A stretch of DNA of 64,000 nt from Diphasiastrum complanatum (GCA_029204225.1 CM055103.1:38235648-38299647); one strand, 5' to 3'; shown: positions 1-15,577, counted from the first letter of the stretch. Program-made: numbers and translations. Notes: generated from the sequence alone by a model not told the origin.

Positions 1-487
1 AACTGTTCTTCTTGAAAATTCATCAATAAAAGGTATTAAATATTCTGCATCTATAGACGATGGAGTTTGTATTGGACCACATATATCTGAATGAACAACG
101 TTTAACAAATCTTTTGTTGCATGCCTATGACTCGATTTAAAGGGAATCCTAGTCTGCTTTCCAATGATGCAACTATGACAGACAGGGAGGTCGATTTTGC
201 CGAATGGCGAGATCAAGTGCTAGGGACTATTTAGACATGTATGAAACAGATGTATGATTCAAGTGTCCTAATCGATGATGCCATAGTAATGCTTTATTGA
301 CAAAAACAGAGGTTTTCAAGGCTTGACTACTATCAGAATAACAATGTGCCAATCTATATAAGTTTCCATGGATCTTACTTGTCCTATTGATAATTCGGCA
401 TTGATAAGACTCGAACTCTACCTTGTGACCTAAATCAGTGTTTTTACTTATTGATAGCAGATTTGTAGAAAGCTTAGAAACATACAA
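1..487 (-). pseudogene. copia GAG-pre-integrase and start of integrase
   Basis: At 227-487 the minus strand reads LSTNLLSISKNTDLGH and then LLWHHRLGHLNHTSVSYMSK, the GAG-pre-integrase domain with its HHRLGHLN signature. Left of that, with a frame change, the minus strand gives CHSCIIGKQTRIPF and DLLNVVHSDICGPIQTPSS, the zinc-binding end and the beginning of the integrase core. The rest of pol lies outside the window. Confidence 0.8.
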
Positions 488-493
488 AACATC

Positions 494-724
494 TTATAGT
501 AGTTTGAATTGATCATGCTGGAATTTCAATCTCATAGTACCTTGACCTTCAATAGTGTAAGTGCTATCGTCGCCAAGATGAACGTATCTTATTGTACTAT
601 AAGGCGTATAGGAGTGAAAATGTTCACGATGATTGGTCATATGTTGAGTAACTCCAAGATCCAGAAACCAAGAATTATCCAATAGTGCTTTTAGGTCTTT
701 GACCATAAATGCTCCTTCGTCCAT
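494..724 (-). pseudogene. copia aspartic protease segment
   Basis: The minus-strand translation contains SWFLDLGVTQHMTNH, matching the copia protease block normally written W.LDSGAS.HMT. The catalytic D is kept, but the usual DSG is changed to DLG, which should damage the active site. It continues with a typical FxxYTP...VHLGDDSTYTIEGQGT stretch. It is separated from the GAG-pre-integrase piece by a stop. Confidence 0.8.
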
Positions 725-1532
725 ATCGATGTCGGGAGGTGTTGTGACTGCATTCGCCCATTGATCTGGTTACTTACTGGCATTCTTAGCTTTGAGAACC
801 CTGCAATTCTAGATTTCATGATTAGTGCACTTGTAATACTTACAGAACATCTTCTTCTTCAACTATGAATTTGATAATTGTTCTTGACTTTGAGTCAGTT
901 TCTAATTTGATGCGGACTACTTAGAGCTTTTCTGCTTCTGTCGTTTTGAGCCTGGTTGACATATAGAACTTGAGATGATGAAGGCACCAATTATCTTCTT
1001 GTAGCAACATAGTGATAACTCTCGTAAGAGTCAAATCTGATGTGTCATTATGATCATCACCTAGTTCTCATATGTAGAGAGCAAGCTTGAAAGCAATGTC
1101 ATAATTGTGCCTTGATCGTTTACGACTGATCCGACAGCAGCCATCTGTTGCAAGAGATTCTTAAACTAGTTAACGTGATTCTAACATCTTGAGAGTGAAG
1201 AATTTTCTTCATAGATGTAACTTAGAAGTTACGTCCTTCACATCATATAGTGAGCTCAAGATGTCCCATACTTGTTTCGAAGTTTGAACTTCAAATATGT
1301 GGCCAATCTAAGTATGTGCTATATTGGAAATAATAAGTGCAAAGGCTTTACCATCCTCCGTTGATTTCCAATTTGAGTCGGTTGTGTCGTCTTCAGGCTT
1401 CTCTTCTATACTTGTGACAACACCCCACAACTCACTGGCGATTAGCAAGGTCTTCATCTTAAATTTTCACAAGCAGTAATTGGATCCATTCAGCTTGTCT
1501 GCGATAAGATCGGCTTTACTCTGAGAATCCAT
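725..1532 (-). pseudogene. copia gag remnant with zinc knuckle
   Basis: The frame opens with MDSQSKADLIADKLNGSNY, a typical copia gag start, and continues through blocks resembling the UBN2/retrotran_gag family. Near 820-850 the minus strand reads CKYYKCTNHEI followed by a stop and NC, a CX2CX4HX4C zinc knuckle interrupted by a nonsense change. Gag would coat the element RNA in virus-like particles. Several in-frame stops (for example right after NGSNYCL) mean no intact product. Confidence 0.75.
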
Positions 1533-1758
1533 CTGCACCTTTAGTTTATCGATATATCGATGACGTTAATAGAGAGAGACCATGTTGTGCTACAATTGGA
1601 AATCAAATATCTGATACTGAAATTTGATACCACAAATTGAAAAATATGATGATATCGATTTGATATCGCGAAAGATACCAAGTATTAGAGCTCTGATATA
1701 ACAGATCGCTCTGATATCATGAAGGTAATAACATATTAGATAATATGCTTTGATACCA

Positions 1759-5130
<3,372 letters not shown>

Positions 5131-5442
5131 TTGGTTCAATGCCCAGATCATGCAGCAGATTCGGGGGTTGTAGTATGGTTCAACCTATCACAAATACTCA
5201 GATTTCGAACACTCTTGAACTCTTAAAATCACTTGCAATCATTCTACCATGCAAGCACACCAAGAATGCCCCAAAAAAGCTCTTCTTGAAACACGGTTGG
5301 GCATTACTATGGCACTTGAAACCAAAATGCTAGAACGGATCACTAAACTACTTGCCAAATCTAAAAACTAGCCTAGCATGCCACATTTCTCATAAAAACA
5401 AGAAAACACTTCCACAAGCATTCAAGAATCAAGAAGCTCCAT

Positions 5443-5885
5443 CTTCTTGGTTCTTGAATTTTCCAAGAAACTCAAGAAACCAAAATGTAAATGAATTTGC
5501 AAGATCTATACCACATTATTGGCTACAAATCTCTTGGAGGCTTTAATCCTATGTTAATCCACCAAAATAGGAGACAAGAAAGCACCTACGCCTATGCCAT
5601 CACCGTCAGATCTGCACGGTCCGTCCACATCCTCCGCTTTCGCACCTACACCTATGCACCTCCAGGTCCGCATCGTCCATCCATATCCTCCCAGCCATCC
5701 ACATCCTGAGGCACCAGACAAATGTCCATGTTGGGATCTTTCAGAGACTCATTTCTTGATTCTTGGACATCCCAAGAACATCAAGAACTGGAATGTAAGG
5801 AAATATGCAAGAATTACATCACAAACCCAACCTATTTAGTTTACTTGAATGCTGATTCCTACATTAATCCACAAGTAAGAAAGCA
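5443..5885. repeat. Diverged direct duplication flanking a short tandem repeat
   Basis: A block at about 5443-5585 (TTCTTG..TTCTTG..CCAAGAA..TCAAGAA then ATGTAA..ATTTGCAAGA and ending CTATGTTAATCCACCAAAA) recurs in diverged form at about 5753-5885. Between them 5583-5692 holds two copies of a roughly 50-bp CT-rich unit that starts with CACCTAC-CCTATGC and ends CATCCTCC or CATATCCTCC. This may be the LTR region of the copia element that follows. Confidence 0.6.
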
Positions 5886-6476
5886 AATCTAATCCACAAC
5901 TAGGAAAGCAAGAAAACTAATCCACTCTAAAGTCCACAACTACACACAAGGGATGGAAGGGCATGATCATAGGAGTATCACTAAAAAAAAACCACCATGA
6001 TCAAGGAGCTTAGTGTTGTATCAAACTCATGGAGGCTCTTCTCATTTGGACATGGAGTAGATACAATGCATAAAAAGCTCCTCTTCTCAAAGTGGGAGTC
6101 TCTTAAATAAGCAAGACAGCTGCTTAGGTGACATCCTAGTGGCATTTCCACATTACACAAATTACAAGTGGAATAATGCTCTCCACTAGAGGTCACCATC
6201 AAAAGGTGGCTCACTCTACTTTCTTTAAGAGGGGTCTACTTGCATTTATCACTTTGCCTAGAAATACTAGTTCCTACGTGGTCATTCCATCTTTCGGGAT
6301 TCACCATGAGGCTTACACAGTTCTTGCTTGTCATTACTAACTAGTATTCCTCGGCTCTCAGTCTTCGTTCGTCTCATCTTCTCAGAGACCTCCTTGGTCC
6401 AAGGTGAGAGGTGCTCTTGGGTAGCTCTGGCTGAGTATCTTGGGGATTAGTCAAAATCAGCCAACATTTTTCAACA

Positions 6477-6488
6477 TGGTATCAGAGC
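6477..6488 (+). other. copia primer-binding site
   Basis: TGGTATCAGAGC is a perfect copy of the copia primer-binding site, complementary to initiator tRNA-Met. The preceding TTTTTCAACA is the expected LTR end (last base 6476). A gag start follows 61 bases later. Confidence 0.9.
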
Positions 6489-6549
6489 TAGTTATGTGAA
6501 TATCAATACATATTGTTAAATTTAATTATCTAATTAGATTTTGTCTACG

Positions 6550-7275
6550 ATGGATGCGTCATCTTCAGATTCTATTGAGAAGCTGGATGGTGACAACTAT
6601 CACTTATGGAAATTTAAAATGAGAGTAATAAGTGAAACAGCTTTGGAAAGTTGTCGAAGCTTATGAGGTTAAGCCTATTGTAGATCTGGTGGCCATCACC
6701 AAATGGAAGCAGAAGGATGGAAAGACCTTCGCCCTTATCACTCTCAATATCATAGATAATCAGATTAGTCATATTCAAAGTGCTCGAACTTTGACATGAC
6801 TGCCAAACTTTACCTGAGGAAAAATTTTTTCTCATTCAAAATGGTTGATTCAGATTCAATTACAGATCATTTGAACAACTTCAAAAAAATTCTTGAGCAG
6901 ATGTCTGCAAGTGGTGCAGAAATAAACGATGTACATGTCGTCGTGACTCTCCTATCGAGCCTTCTTGACACCTACGAAAATGGGGTAATCATTTTTTTCA
7001 CTCAAAAAGGTTACATTAGCAAGAGTTTCGTCTATGCTATTGCAAGAAGGGATCCAAAAAAATGAATAATCATTCTCCCATTTGGCATCCAAATCGAAAG
7101 CTCTTTATTTGAAAAAATTCGAAAAGAAGAAGATGTTGAAGAACGTACGTAGAATACAAAAGTTGAATAATAATTTGAATTTAGAACAAGACACAAGTTT
7201 GAACTCAACTTCATCAAAATCAAAGTTGTTTTGTAGATATTGCAAACGGACCGAACATTTGTTGGAGGATTGTTG
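6550..7275 (+). pseudogene. copia gag remnant
   Basis: The ATG at 6550 opens MDASSSDSIEKLDGDNYHLW, a copia gag start. The frame shifts near 6620 to LWKVVEAYEVKP..ITKWKQKDGK and again near 6780 to LYLRKNFFSFKM..SITDHLNNFKKI. It ends with the zinc knuckle CRYCKRTEHLLEDC (CX2CX4HX4C) at 7232-7273. At least two frameshifts prevent an intact product. Confidence 0.85.
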
Positions 7276-7481
7276 AATCCTCAAACAAAAAAAACAACAA
7301 CAACAACAATATGCAAATACATCAGAAGATTTGAAGGACATCAACTTTGAAAAGTCAAACTCTAAGTCTAAAACAAAGTTGGCCTCAGTATGCCAAATAC
7401 GGAAATATAGCAAATATGATCAAACTAGTTGAATCTTTCACAATTTAAACATGAGGTCTATCTTGTACATGCATCACAATA

Positions 7482-8380
7482 GTGGTCAAAGACATGAATA
7501 TTAATGTCGTCTCCACAACAAATCAAATTGTCTGTGAAATGTGCTTACTAAGGAAACACCCTAGAACAACATTTCCAAGAGAACAAGCCAAAATAGCTAA
7601 GTCCATTTTGTTCCTAATTCATAGTGATTTATGTGGTCCTATGAGCGTACCCTCTTTGGGACAAGCTCTGTATTTCATCACATTTATTGATGATGACTTC
7701 TCCCGATTCACCAAAGAACAAGTCTGAAGCATTCAACTGTTTCAGAGAATTCAAACAGTTTGTTGAGACTCAAACTGGTCAGAGAATCAAGACTTGCGGT
7801 CTGATTCAGGGGGAGAGTACATGTCTAATGAAATGGCGGACTATATATCTATCATCATGTGGCACGCACTATTAATTTACAGCAAGCTACGCTCCACAAC
7901 GGAATGGCGTAGCTAAACAAAAGAATTGAACCTTGTTGGAAGCTGCACGATCCATGATGTCCAATGCTCAATTACCCAAGAACTTTTGGGCTGAAGCAAT
8001 TTCTATAGCCTGTTATCTGCAAAATTATTTCAACACAAAGACAATCGACTCCAAAACTTTGTTTGAAGCCTACTACGACTACAAACCAAGTCTAAAACAC
8101 CTATGTGTGTTTGGATGTCTCTACTATGCACAAATACCGTCTGATCTGAGAAAGAAATAGGACCCAGTCAGTTGTAAGTATATCTTTATTGGCTATTGAA
8201 CATCGCATAAAGCATATCGCATTTATGATGTTGAAACAGGTCAGATCTCAGTCAGTCGTGACGTGTCTTCCTTGAAGACAAGTTTCATGATTTCAAGCAG
8301 AAACATGAATGCAGGAGTTTGTTCCAACAGCTCCATTTACCATCGAAGCTGGAGTTATCTTAGTCATTCACCCACTAACG
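7482..8380 (+). pseudogene. copia integrase remnant
   Basis: Recognisable blocks in order are CEMCLLRKHPRTTFP (end of GAG-pre-integrase), LIHSDLCGPMSVPSLG and YFITFIDDDFSRFT (start of the integrase core), NCFREFKQFVETQTGQ, YAPQRNGVAKQKN, EAARSMMSNAQLPKNFWAEA and PSLKHLCVFGCLYYAQIP. The frame changes near 7730 and again near 7800-7930, and several stops are present. After about 8380 the similarity ends before any reverse transcriptase. Confidence 0.85.
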
Positions 8381-8779
8381 AAATGCCTTAGGATTTGATT
8401 TACATGGTATCTTTGCTTCCTAGGGCACGTTTGGCATTTTGTAAGGCAGTGTCGTTTTTTCGCCCGTCACAAAACACGTGTAAAAACACAGTGTTGCGTT
8501 TTGTTTGCCTTTTCTTCACCTGTGAGAATTTACATGTAAATATGCAGACTACGCGACAACGTGAGTAAAAAATGCAGCATGAATGGAGGCAGATTATCTC
8601 AAGGCCTTTGCAAGAAAGAAATTTCACTCTTCGTGGAATTCTAATGTGGACAATGCATGATTATCTCGGTTTGAGTAAATGTTCAGGTATGATTAATCTT
8701 CGTTTGGATTGTTAATAATAATCATTTGTTCTCGTGATCTATTACATCTCATAAATATATTCGAACTTTCTAATGCAAT

Positions 8780-10195
8780 CATAAATGCAGGTTTTACAAC
8801 ATCTGGATATGAATGCAGGTTTTACAACATCTGGAATTACCTCAAGGAAAATGAATTGTAAGAAAAATGTCTGCGTCGTTACGTGAAAAAATTGGCATGT
8901 TTATTTTATACAATTGCGGAAGAATGGACAAGTGGATTTCGAAGTACAAAGAAGCCAAAAAGGAGAGAAGTGTGGTCTTGAGAAACAAGAAAAGGAACAA
9001 GTTAGTGACTCACCATTTGCATGAGAATAATGAGCCATTAGAACAATTATTTTCTCGATGCACATGTGAATAGATCTATGATACTCTCAAAAAAGCAATG
9101 GAAAATGGTGAACACGTGACAGAACAAGAGTGGGAATTTGCTCGCAATTGTTCATGGCAGGTAAGTAATGTTTTAATTTGAAAAGAGTGATATAAATTTG
9201 TTTATTCTATTCTTCTAGTTCTAAATCCTAAACCCTAAAATGTTCAAGATATGTTTTGCTAAATTTTCAAGATATGTTGTGCCAGGCAAAACATACAATG
9301 CCATGTGAGCATACGGATATCACTTTTGTGTTGAGGGCATTGACACCAAAAGACACACATTTGATTGCGGCATTATGGCAAACTTTCAACAGGAGAGTCG
9401 ATCTAGTGCAAACGACACAAACATCATTTCAGGTGACCTAGACTATGTCGGTGCACTTCAACATATTTATGAGGTCGACTATGGAAGTAATAGAAGATAC
9501 TCGATCTTTGATGTGAAATGGTTCAAAGTTAACTATCGTGGAAACAATGCTATGATTAAAAAGGATGTGTTCGTATTCTTTGCAATCGACTCGACAAAAG
9601 TAACACCTATGAATTCATATGACACGTTCGTGTTGCCACGACATTGTAATCAGGTATAACTACCTTGCAAATTGCACTATATTTTATGTGACTTTTTTGT
9701 TCGATCACTTTAACACAAATTGTGATCACATTGTGCATTGATTTTATTTGTCTATTGTAGATCATATTTCATTCGGATCGATTATATCCTTGGTGGTTAT
9801 ATGTCATCCAACTCAATACAAGATCACGACGTATATTTGAAGACAAAGATATTGCATCGGATATGTCAAACGACTTGCACGAGGAACCGAAAATCGAGCC
9901 ATAACCCTTGATCAAGCAAGAAATCCAAGTTTCATTTGATGTTGAAATCACTGAAGAAGAAATCGCAAATGAAAATATGAATGTAGAAAGGCAATCGTCG
10001 ATGAGAATGCCACATTTTGATAAAGAATGGCCAGAGGAAGAAAGTGATGATGAAGATGATCATAGCTCTTATACTCATAGGCAAAGAAATTTACAATTGC
10101 ACTTAGAATTAAATTCAGATGAGTGTATGGACTTAGATAATGTCGAGAATGAGACACTATTTGACGAGCAACGTAATGAGAATATTGACTTATAA
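8780..10195 (+). mobile_element. CACTA-like DNA transposon remnant (DUF4216-type segment)
   Basis: The clearest part is 9375-9850. It reads DLDYVGALQHIYEVDYG, then YSIFDVKWFKVNYR, DVFVFFAIDS, YDTFVLPRHCNQV and, across an apparent intron and frame change, WWLYVIQLNTRSRRIFED. This order (tract with Y and E, FDVKWF, then DPFVL-like, then Q-V, then W-V) is that of the DUF4216 domain found beside TNP2-type CACTA transposases. An acidic E/D-rich stretch at 9908-10195 follows, as is common at such C-termini. No CACTA ends and no TNP2 catalytic core were found. 8867-9160 is a basic segment of unknown nature. Confidence 0.55.
8784..8839. repeat. 28-bp tandem duplication
   Basis: Two consecutive copies of a 28-base unit beginning AATGCAGGTTTTACAACATC, the second starting at 8812. 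They are near-identical, so the duplication is probably recent. Confidence 0.85.
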
Positions 10196-10269
10196 TATTG
10201 ACTCACAATTCAAATGTTATTACAAAGACTGCTTGCACCAGTATCACAAAGATTGTATGCACACTATTG

Positions 10270-11170
10270 GCATGACCTCAAGTTTCAACTTTGAGTATAT
10301 AACAATACACATCCTGAATGTTCCATCCTTCTTCTTAACCAACAACACGGAAGAGGCAAAAGGTGATTTACTTCGAACAATAAATTCTTGTGAAAGTAAC
10401 TCCTGAACCTATTTATGGACTTCTTCTTTTTCGACCTTTGATAGTGTGTAAGGTGGTAAATTGACCGGTTTAGTCCCCGATTCAATTCAATAGGATGGTC
10501 CACAAATCTGATAGGAGGTTCCCCTCTGGGTAACTGATCAGAAAACACATCAGAAAATTTACCCAAGATCTTACGAATTTTTGGATCTTTCACACTTTGT
10601 TTTACCTTGGCCAATGGTTTTGTTTTTACTTCCTTGACCTGTCCTTCAACTTCTTCAATCCTGAGTACAAACATTTCCACATTTGATCTAGACAACCTTT
10701 GAGCCTTCTCCACAGAAATCAGTTGCAAAGTTGAATGTGGCTGAGTAGATTGAACGCTGTGTAGTTCAAATTGGCGTTCTCCTTGTCTGAAGCTCATCAG
10801 TCCTTGATCGAAGTTGATTGTTACATTTTCCAAGGTCTTAAGCCGTTCCACCCCTAATATAACATCAATTGGGCCTAGCTCCACAATATGGAAACTCGTT
10901 TTAAGAGTATCCATTTGTAATTTCACCACTGGGATAACGTTATTACAAGGAATGGTTACTCCATTAGCAATCTGGACTCTCATCTTATCACAACGATCCA
11001 AAGATGCTAATCCACAGCTTTGTAATGACCTACTATTAAAGAAGTTATGCGTACTACCACTATCTATTAAGCGGAATACTTTCCTTCCATTAATTAACGC
11101 TTGCCCATGGAAGGTTTTGTTAGAATGGGATCCATTAAAAGCATTAAAAATATGTTTAATAGTTCAACTT
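10270..11170 (-). pseudogene. gypsy protease and N-terminal reverse transcriptase remnant
   Basis: The protease begins around 11130 with GRKVFRLIDSGSTHNFFN, which holds the catalytic DSGSTHNF motif, and continues through VIPVVKLQMDTL and IDVILGVERLKTLENVTINF. The link to reverse transcriptase reads KFSDVFSDQLPRGEPPIR..DHPIEL. After a frame change near 10450 the minus strand gives QELLSQEFIVRSKSPFASSV and LLVKKKDGTFRMCI, the RT opening. Similarity stops before the catalytic YxDD block, so no active enzyme is encoded here. Confidence 0.85.
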
Positions 11171-11198
11171 TCTGATCCCTCCTAATGGATCTTTCCTA

Positions 11199-12629
11199 CT
11201 ATCCGTGGTCTGATTGATGGTTTGGTGATTCCTCATCGGATGAGGTGTCTTCCATTCCTTCCACACTTTGCGGCGGCTGAGTGTCAATGACATTTCCTGA
11301 AAAAGTGCTAGTATCATCCTCGTCATCTTCAACAATCAAGGAAATCCCTGCAAACTTAGCTTTGTCACACTTATGCCCTGGTTTCCATTTTTGCTTACAA
11401 GTGAAACATAAGACTTTTTGCCGCAATCGATCTATCTCCGCCTTTGATCTGACAATTTTCACCTCCGACTTGGCCTCCATGTTGCTCACTTGTTTCTTAC
11501 CAATATTCCTCCTATCAGCTTCTTTAACTGTCGGGTACTGGAGGATTGTGTTCCTTTCCTTATCATGTTGACGGATTTCAAAATTCCGCTCAGCTTCCCA
11601 TTCGTTAACTTCATATTTGGGTGCTCCTGATTTAGTCGACCACTTACCAGCATATTTAGGCTCAATTTTAAGAGCCACCCGCATAGCTTGATCGAGATCA
11701 TTACAAAAACATGATGCTACATCAGCTCCAATATCCGGCTGTAGTCCTTGTATATACCTTCGTAAGTGATCTGCATCAGACACTGTGGGTTGTTTAAGAG
11801 TTAGACTCAAAAAATCGAAGTTATACTCTTGTATCGAACTCTTCTGACGTATCCTTGTCCATCTTTTAAAGTTGTCGACATCTTGGAATGGTCTTCTGAA
11901 GGTCTCAATACAAGCATTCTTAAATAACGGCCAATTAGTTCGTGCATTACATTCCTCTATTGATTACCTATTCTCCCTCTGCTTCCACCACTCATAAGTT
12001 GCTTCTTCAAAGTGGATCGTAGCGAAAGTGATTTTATCTCGGTCATCTCTATTGAACAGAGTAAAGTAGCGATCTAATTTATCCAACCACTCCTCAATGT
12101 CAAGGGTCTTAAAGTCACCGTTGAATTTTGAAATGGTTATCTTATCCTTGTACTCCCGAGTATCAAAGTGGTTCCGTTGTTCATGAAGTCTCGTGGACTG
12201 TTGCACTCGTTGTTCGGACATGTCCCTATCAGTTCCAAATATGACTGGGTATTCAATATTAGTCTGTAATATATGTTTTTCCTTGTCCATGTCAATTTTT
12301 CGTACATCCTGAGAAAATGTTACATTTTGTGATGGAGATGGTAGTCGGAACGATGTAGATGGCTCATTAGATCTCTGATCAGCTTTCGCTAGTTCGTCTT
12401 GCCTACCAGCTAGGCTATCAAACAATTTGTCCCATTTCGCCTCATCAGCAAGTCGATTTCTTTCCATTGCTTGCAGCATTGTAACTATCAGATTTTGTGT
12501 AACCTGCATTCTATTTAGTATGTTTTCTTGTTGGTTTGAAACCTGCAATTCTTCCATCATTTCATCAGTAGGCAAGTTGTCTTGAAGTGGGTTATTTTTA
12601 TCCACTGTCTTTTTTCCTTTACCACCCAT
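11199..12629 (-). pseudogene. gypsy gag remnant
   Basis: The N-part (11964-12629) carries KITISKFNGDFKTLDIEEWL, then YFTLFNRDDRDKITFATIHF and TYEWWKQRENR, the retrotrans_gag signature (EWL...YF...K...A...WW). The C-part (11199-11810) contains VLCFTCKQKWKPGHKCDKAK, the CX2C...GHKC zinc knuckle common in plant gypsy elements. A stop after WWKQRENR and about 150 bases of interrupted frame separate the two parts. Confidence 0.85.
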
Positions 12630-12849
12630 TCTGAAGTGTTACAGCAGTAATTTGGATAGTCTTGGTGAATTTGTCTTATTGTTCTGAAATCCATGAAATG
12701 TTTTGGTGCTCGGGAGAAATTGCAGGAACCGTAGGAAATTAAAAAGTTTTACGGTAAAAAAATTTTAACGGCTGTCTATATGGTGCATTTGGGTGCTCGT
12801 GAAGGATTGTGGGCAACCGAATTTTTTTTTTGAGAAAACCGAATTTTTT

Positions 12850-13115
12850 TTTCTCAGGCAGGGAATAGGTAGAGAGAGAAAGAAGTCGACGGAGCGGTAG
12901 AGAGAGAGTGAACTCGACCGAACGGGTAGAGAGAAAGAGAAGGTAACCGATGAAGTGGAGAGAGAGAGAGTAATCTCAACCGGAGCCGAAGGAGAGAGAA
13001 TGCATTTAGAGAGAGAGGGATCTGAACCAGAGGAGTAACCGTGAATGTGATCTTGACCGAAGGACACGTGAACTCTCAATCGAAGAAGAAACATGTGAGG
13101 TCTCGACCGAGGATA
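12850..13115. repeat. GA-rich degenerate tandem repeat
   Basis: Seven or so imperfect units, each roughly 30-45 bases, alternate a GAGAGAGA tract with a CTCGACCGAA-like core (variants AACTCGACCGAACGG, ATCTCAACCGGAGCCG, GATCTTGACCGAAGG, GGTCTCGACCGAGG). No coding capacity is likely. It may be part of the 5' LTR or leader of the neighbouring gypsy element. Confidence 0.6.
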
Positions 13116-13153
13116 GCTACTGTTAGTGCTGCATCACGGAGTGGAGCCTGTAG

Positions 13154-13425
<272 letters not shown>

Positions 13426-13429
13426 TAGA

Positions 13430-15312
13430 TCACCTATGTCTAGACCTGTGTATATCAGATATGAGATGTTAATTCAATGACCACGCTGGAGTGAAGTCAT
13501 CCGTTGAGAAGGCTTACCATGAACAACTCTCTGTTGTGATTTAGCATTTGAGTGAAGAGATTTTGATTCAAATCGCAATCGCCTTTCCTTTTGTTGCGTT
13601 TGTTGCCAGAAATATAAGTCGCCGAACCTTGTTTCTTGAAGAAGCTATATGATACTGAAATTTGATGGCCTTCTCAGAAAAGTTTGGATGATTTCTGGTT
13701 ATGGAAAAGGATGTTGTCTCAGAATTAGTGTGAATGAGGGATTGCGTATAGGGATTTGATCTCTTACACTGCTGAAGAGGGTGTTACTGCCTCTACCGCC
13801 AATTCAAGCTTCTTCTTTAATGATGAGGCAATTGCTCGGATCAGAAATCTGCGAACAGTATGAATTGCATCTGGATCTGCAACTGTCATCAAATTCACCA
13901 GTTCATATGAATAAGGAAGGAATCACGAAGAGAGATACAGAATTGGCGTGAAGGAGCCGAGTGATAGGGTTAGGCTTAGGGTAGGTTAGGCTAGGTTTAG
14001 GTCGTGTCTAGGCTAGAGTTGGAAAGGTATCTGAGTTTTTTTTTTTAATTGAACTTCAAAATGAAAAATTTGAAAAAATTTACATAAAAAACGAAACTTC
14101 AGATCTGAAAATTTGAAATGCTTCTCTCTCCTTGTAAAATTTTTTTCCAAGATTTCTGGCTAATCTGACCTATCTCTAGTAATTTGATCATAACTTACTC
14201 AATATTGATACAAATCACACAAACTTAGCACCTCTAAAAAGCTAACAACAAGCTCTATCAGGCTATAGTATTAGATCAATGATTGAATGTGATTTGGTAG
14301 GTCAAATTAACAACAGAAGAGGGCTGAAAATTTTGAAGAAAGAAAACTAACAAAACTAGAGCTAGGAATCAAGAATTGTCACAACTTTTTGGATACTAAT
14401 CTCAATGACCTGCCATATGGATCAGATCAAAGCTAAGACAATGCTCTAAAATCCTATGGATAGAAACTTGAAATAAAAACTCAGATCAAATCTGAAAAAT
14501 TCAAATCAAGTGAAAGCAAAATCCTAGTCACCTATTTTGACAGCTCTTGGGAAAAGTGCAATAACTTTTGCATCTCTTATCCAATTGGCTTGAAAATTGC
14601 AAATTAAAACTTAAACAAAGTTTACAGACCTATAGAATCAAATTAGAAATGAAAAACGAAACAAAATGCTAAAAATTTGTCTGCACAGCACTGAAAAATT
14701 CAAAGTTAAAAATTAGCAAAAAGAAAGCTACAAAAACAATAAACTCATCAAATCTAATGGAATTCTCATAGAATTATCATGAATCATGGATCTAAGCTCT
14801 GATATAACGAAATATCATGTGCCAAATCCCAAACTAATAGCAATTACAATGAAGTAAAGCTAGAAGCAAGAAGAGAACAAGACAATCATAATAGCATATC
14901 AATAGAAAGCTAGAAACATGAAGATCACCATAGAATCACATTAGTAATGAAAGAAAGAGTACAAGATATGAACATGAGCATTGATTCATGTGGATAGGGC
15001 ACATGAGACCTAGCAATGGAGATCCCTATGGCTCACATTCACAAGGAAGCTAGAAGCTCTCACTTGCAAATGAGCCAAAAGATTCAAAAATTGTTATCTC
15101 TTGCCTAGTTATAAACAATGCTCTTACTTAACTAAACATAGCTATCTTGAAGGATAGTTAACCCTTATTAAGCATTATTTAGCCTACATTGGGCCCTTAG
15201 TGACCTATTATCCTTATTAATTACTTTGAAGGGCCTAAAGAGGGAACCACCTTGTTCTTAAGGCTGATAGCTCCTTTTGGGCCTACAAAGCTTACAATGG
15301 ATATTCTGATGC
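13430..15312. other. AT-rich intergenic sequence, possible minus-strand copia LTR
   Basis: No coding region is recognised. At about 14797-14808 the minus strand gives a degenerate primer-binding-like TTATATCAGAGC, so 14809-15300 could be a decayed minus-strand copia LTR. No second copy was found to confirm it. 13970-14015 has a degenerate TTAGG-rich stretch. Confidence 0.3.
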
Positions 15313-15577
15313 ATTAGAAGTTAAAAACTTCACTCGTACTAAAGGGTGAAGGTCTATGGCAATGGGTAGAACCATCGGAAGATAAGCCAATTGCTCCTGG
15401 CAAGGAACTTCGTGAATGGATGGAGAAAAATGACAAAGCTATAGCAATTATTGCATCTTCAGTGCATGACAACATAATGCTAGATCTTTTATCGACTTCA
15501 AATGCGAAAGAATTGTGGAAAGAACTACAAACCAAGAATGAGACTCGATCTCGAAATCAAGTCATGTTCTTGGACTG
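15313..15577 (+). pseudogene. copia gag fragment
   Basis: The plus strand reads one open stretch: KLKTSLVLKGEGLWQWVEPS, then LREWMEKNDKAIAIIASSV and NAKELWKELQTKNETRSRNQ. This is the N-terminal half of copia gag (UBN2-type, with W..L...Y/KN spacing). It has no start and ends at a stop after VMFLD. It lies about 200 bases upstream of the RFC3 promoter region. Confidence 0.75.

Larger units (their letters stand above)
1..1758 (-). mobile_element. Ty1/copia retrotransposon fragment, 5' part of gag-pol
   Basis: Read on the minus strand the order is primer-binding site (1747-1758, complementary-type TGGTATCAAAGC, one base off the usual copia initiator-Met site), gag from an ATG at 1532, zinc knuckle, protease, GAG-pre-integrase and the start of integrase, which runs off the window at base 1. 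This is the standard copia order. The reading frame is broken by stops and shifts in gag and between domains, so it is a dead copy. The 5' LTR should lie just right of 1758, but I could not fix its outer end. Confidence 0.85.
5729..8380 (+). mobile_element. Ty1/copia retrotransposon remnant, truncated
   Basis: The element has a possible LTR start TGTTGGGA at 5729, a perfect primer-binding site at 6477-6488, gag at 6550-7275, then a jump that removes protease and most of GAG-pre-integrase, then integrase at 7482-8380. Reverse transcriptase, RNase H and a 3' LTR are missing. The left border is tentative. Frameshifts and stops occur throughout, so this is an old, dead copy. Confidence 0.75.
10270..12629 (-). 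mobile_element. Ty3/gypsy retrotransposon remnant, gag to start of RT
   Basis: On the minus strand the order is gag N-part (from ATG at 12629), gag C-part with zinc knuckle, protease and the beginning of reverse transcriptase, the normal gypsy order. The rest of pol is missing where the sequence meets the CACTA remnant at about 10270. Stops at about 11963 and 11199 and a shift near 10450 break the polyprotein. LTR borders were not found. If the 5' LTR survives, it should lie between 12640 and 13150. Confidence 0.85.
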
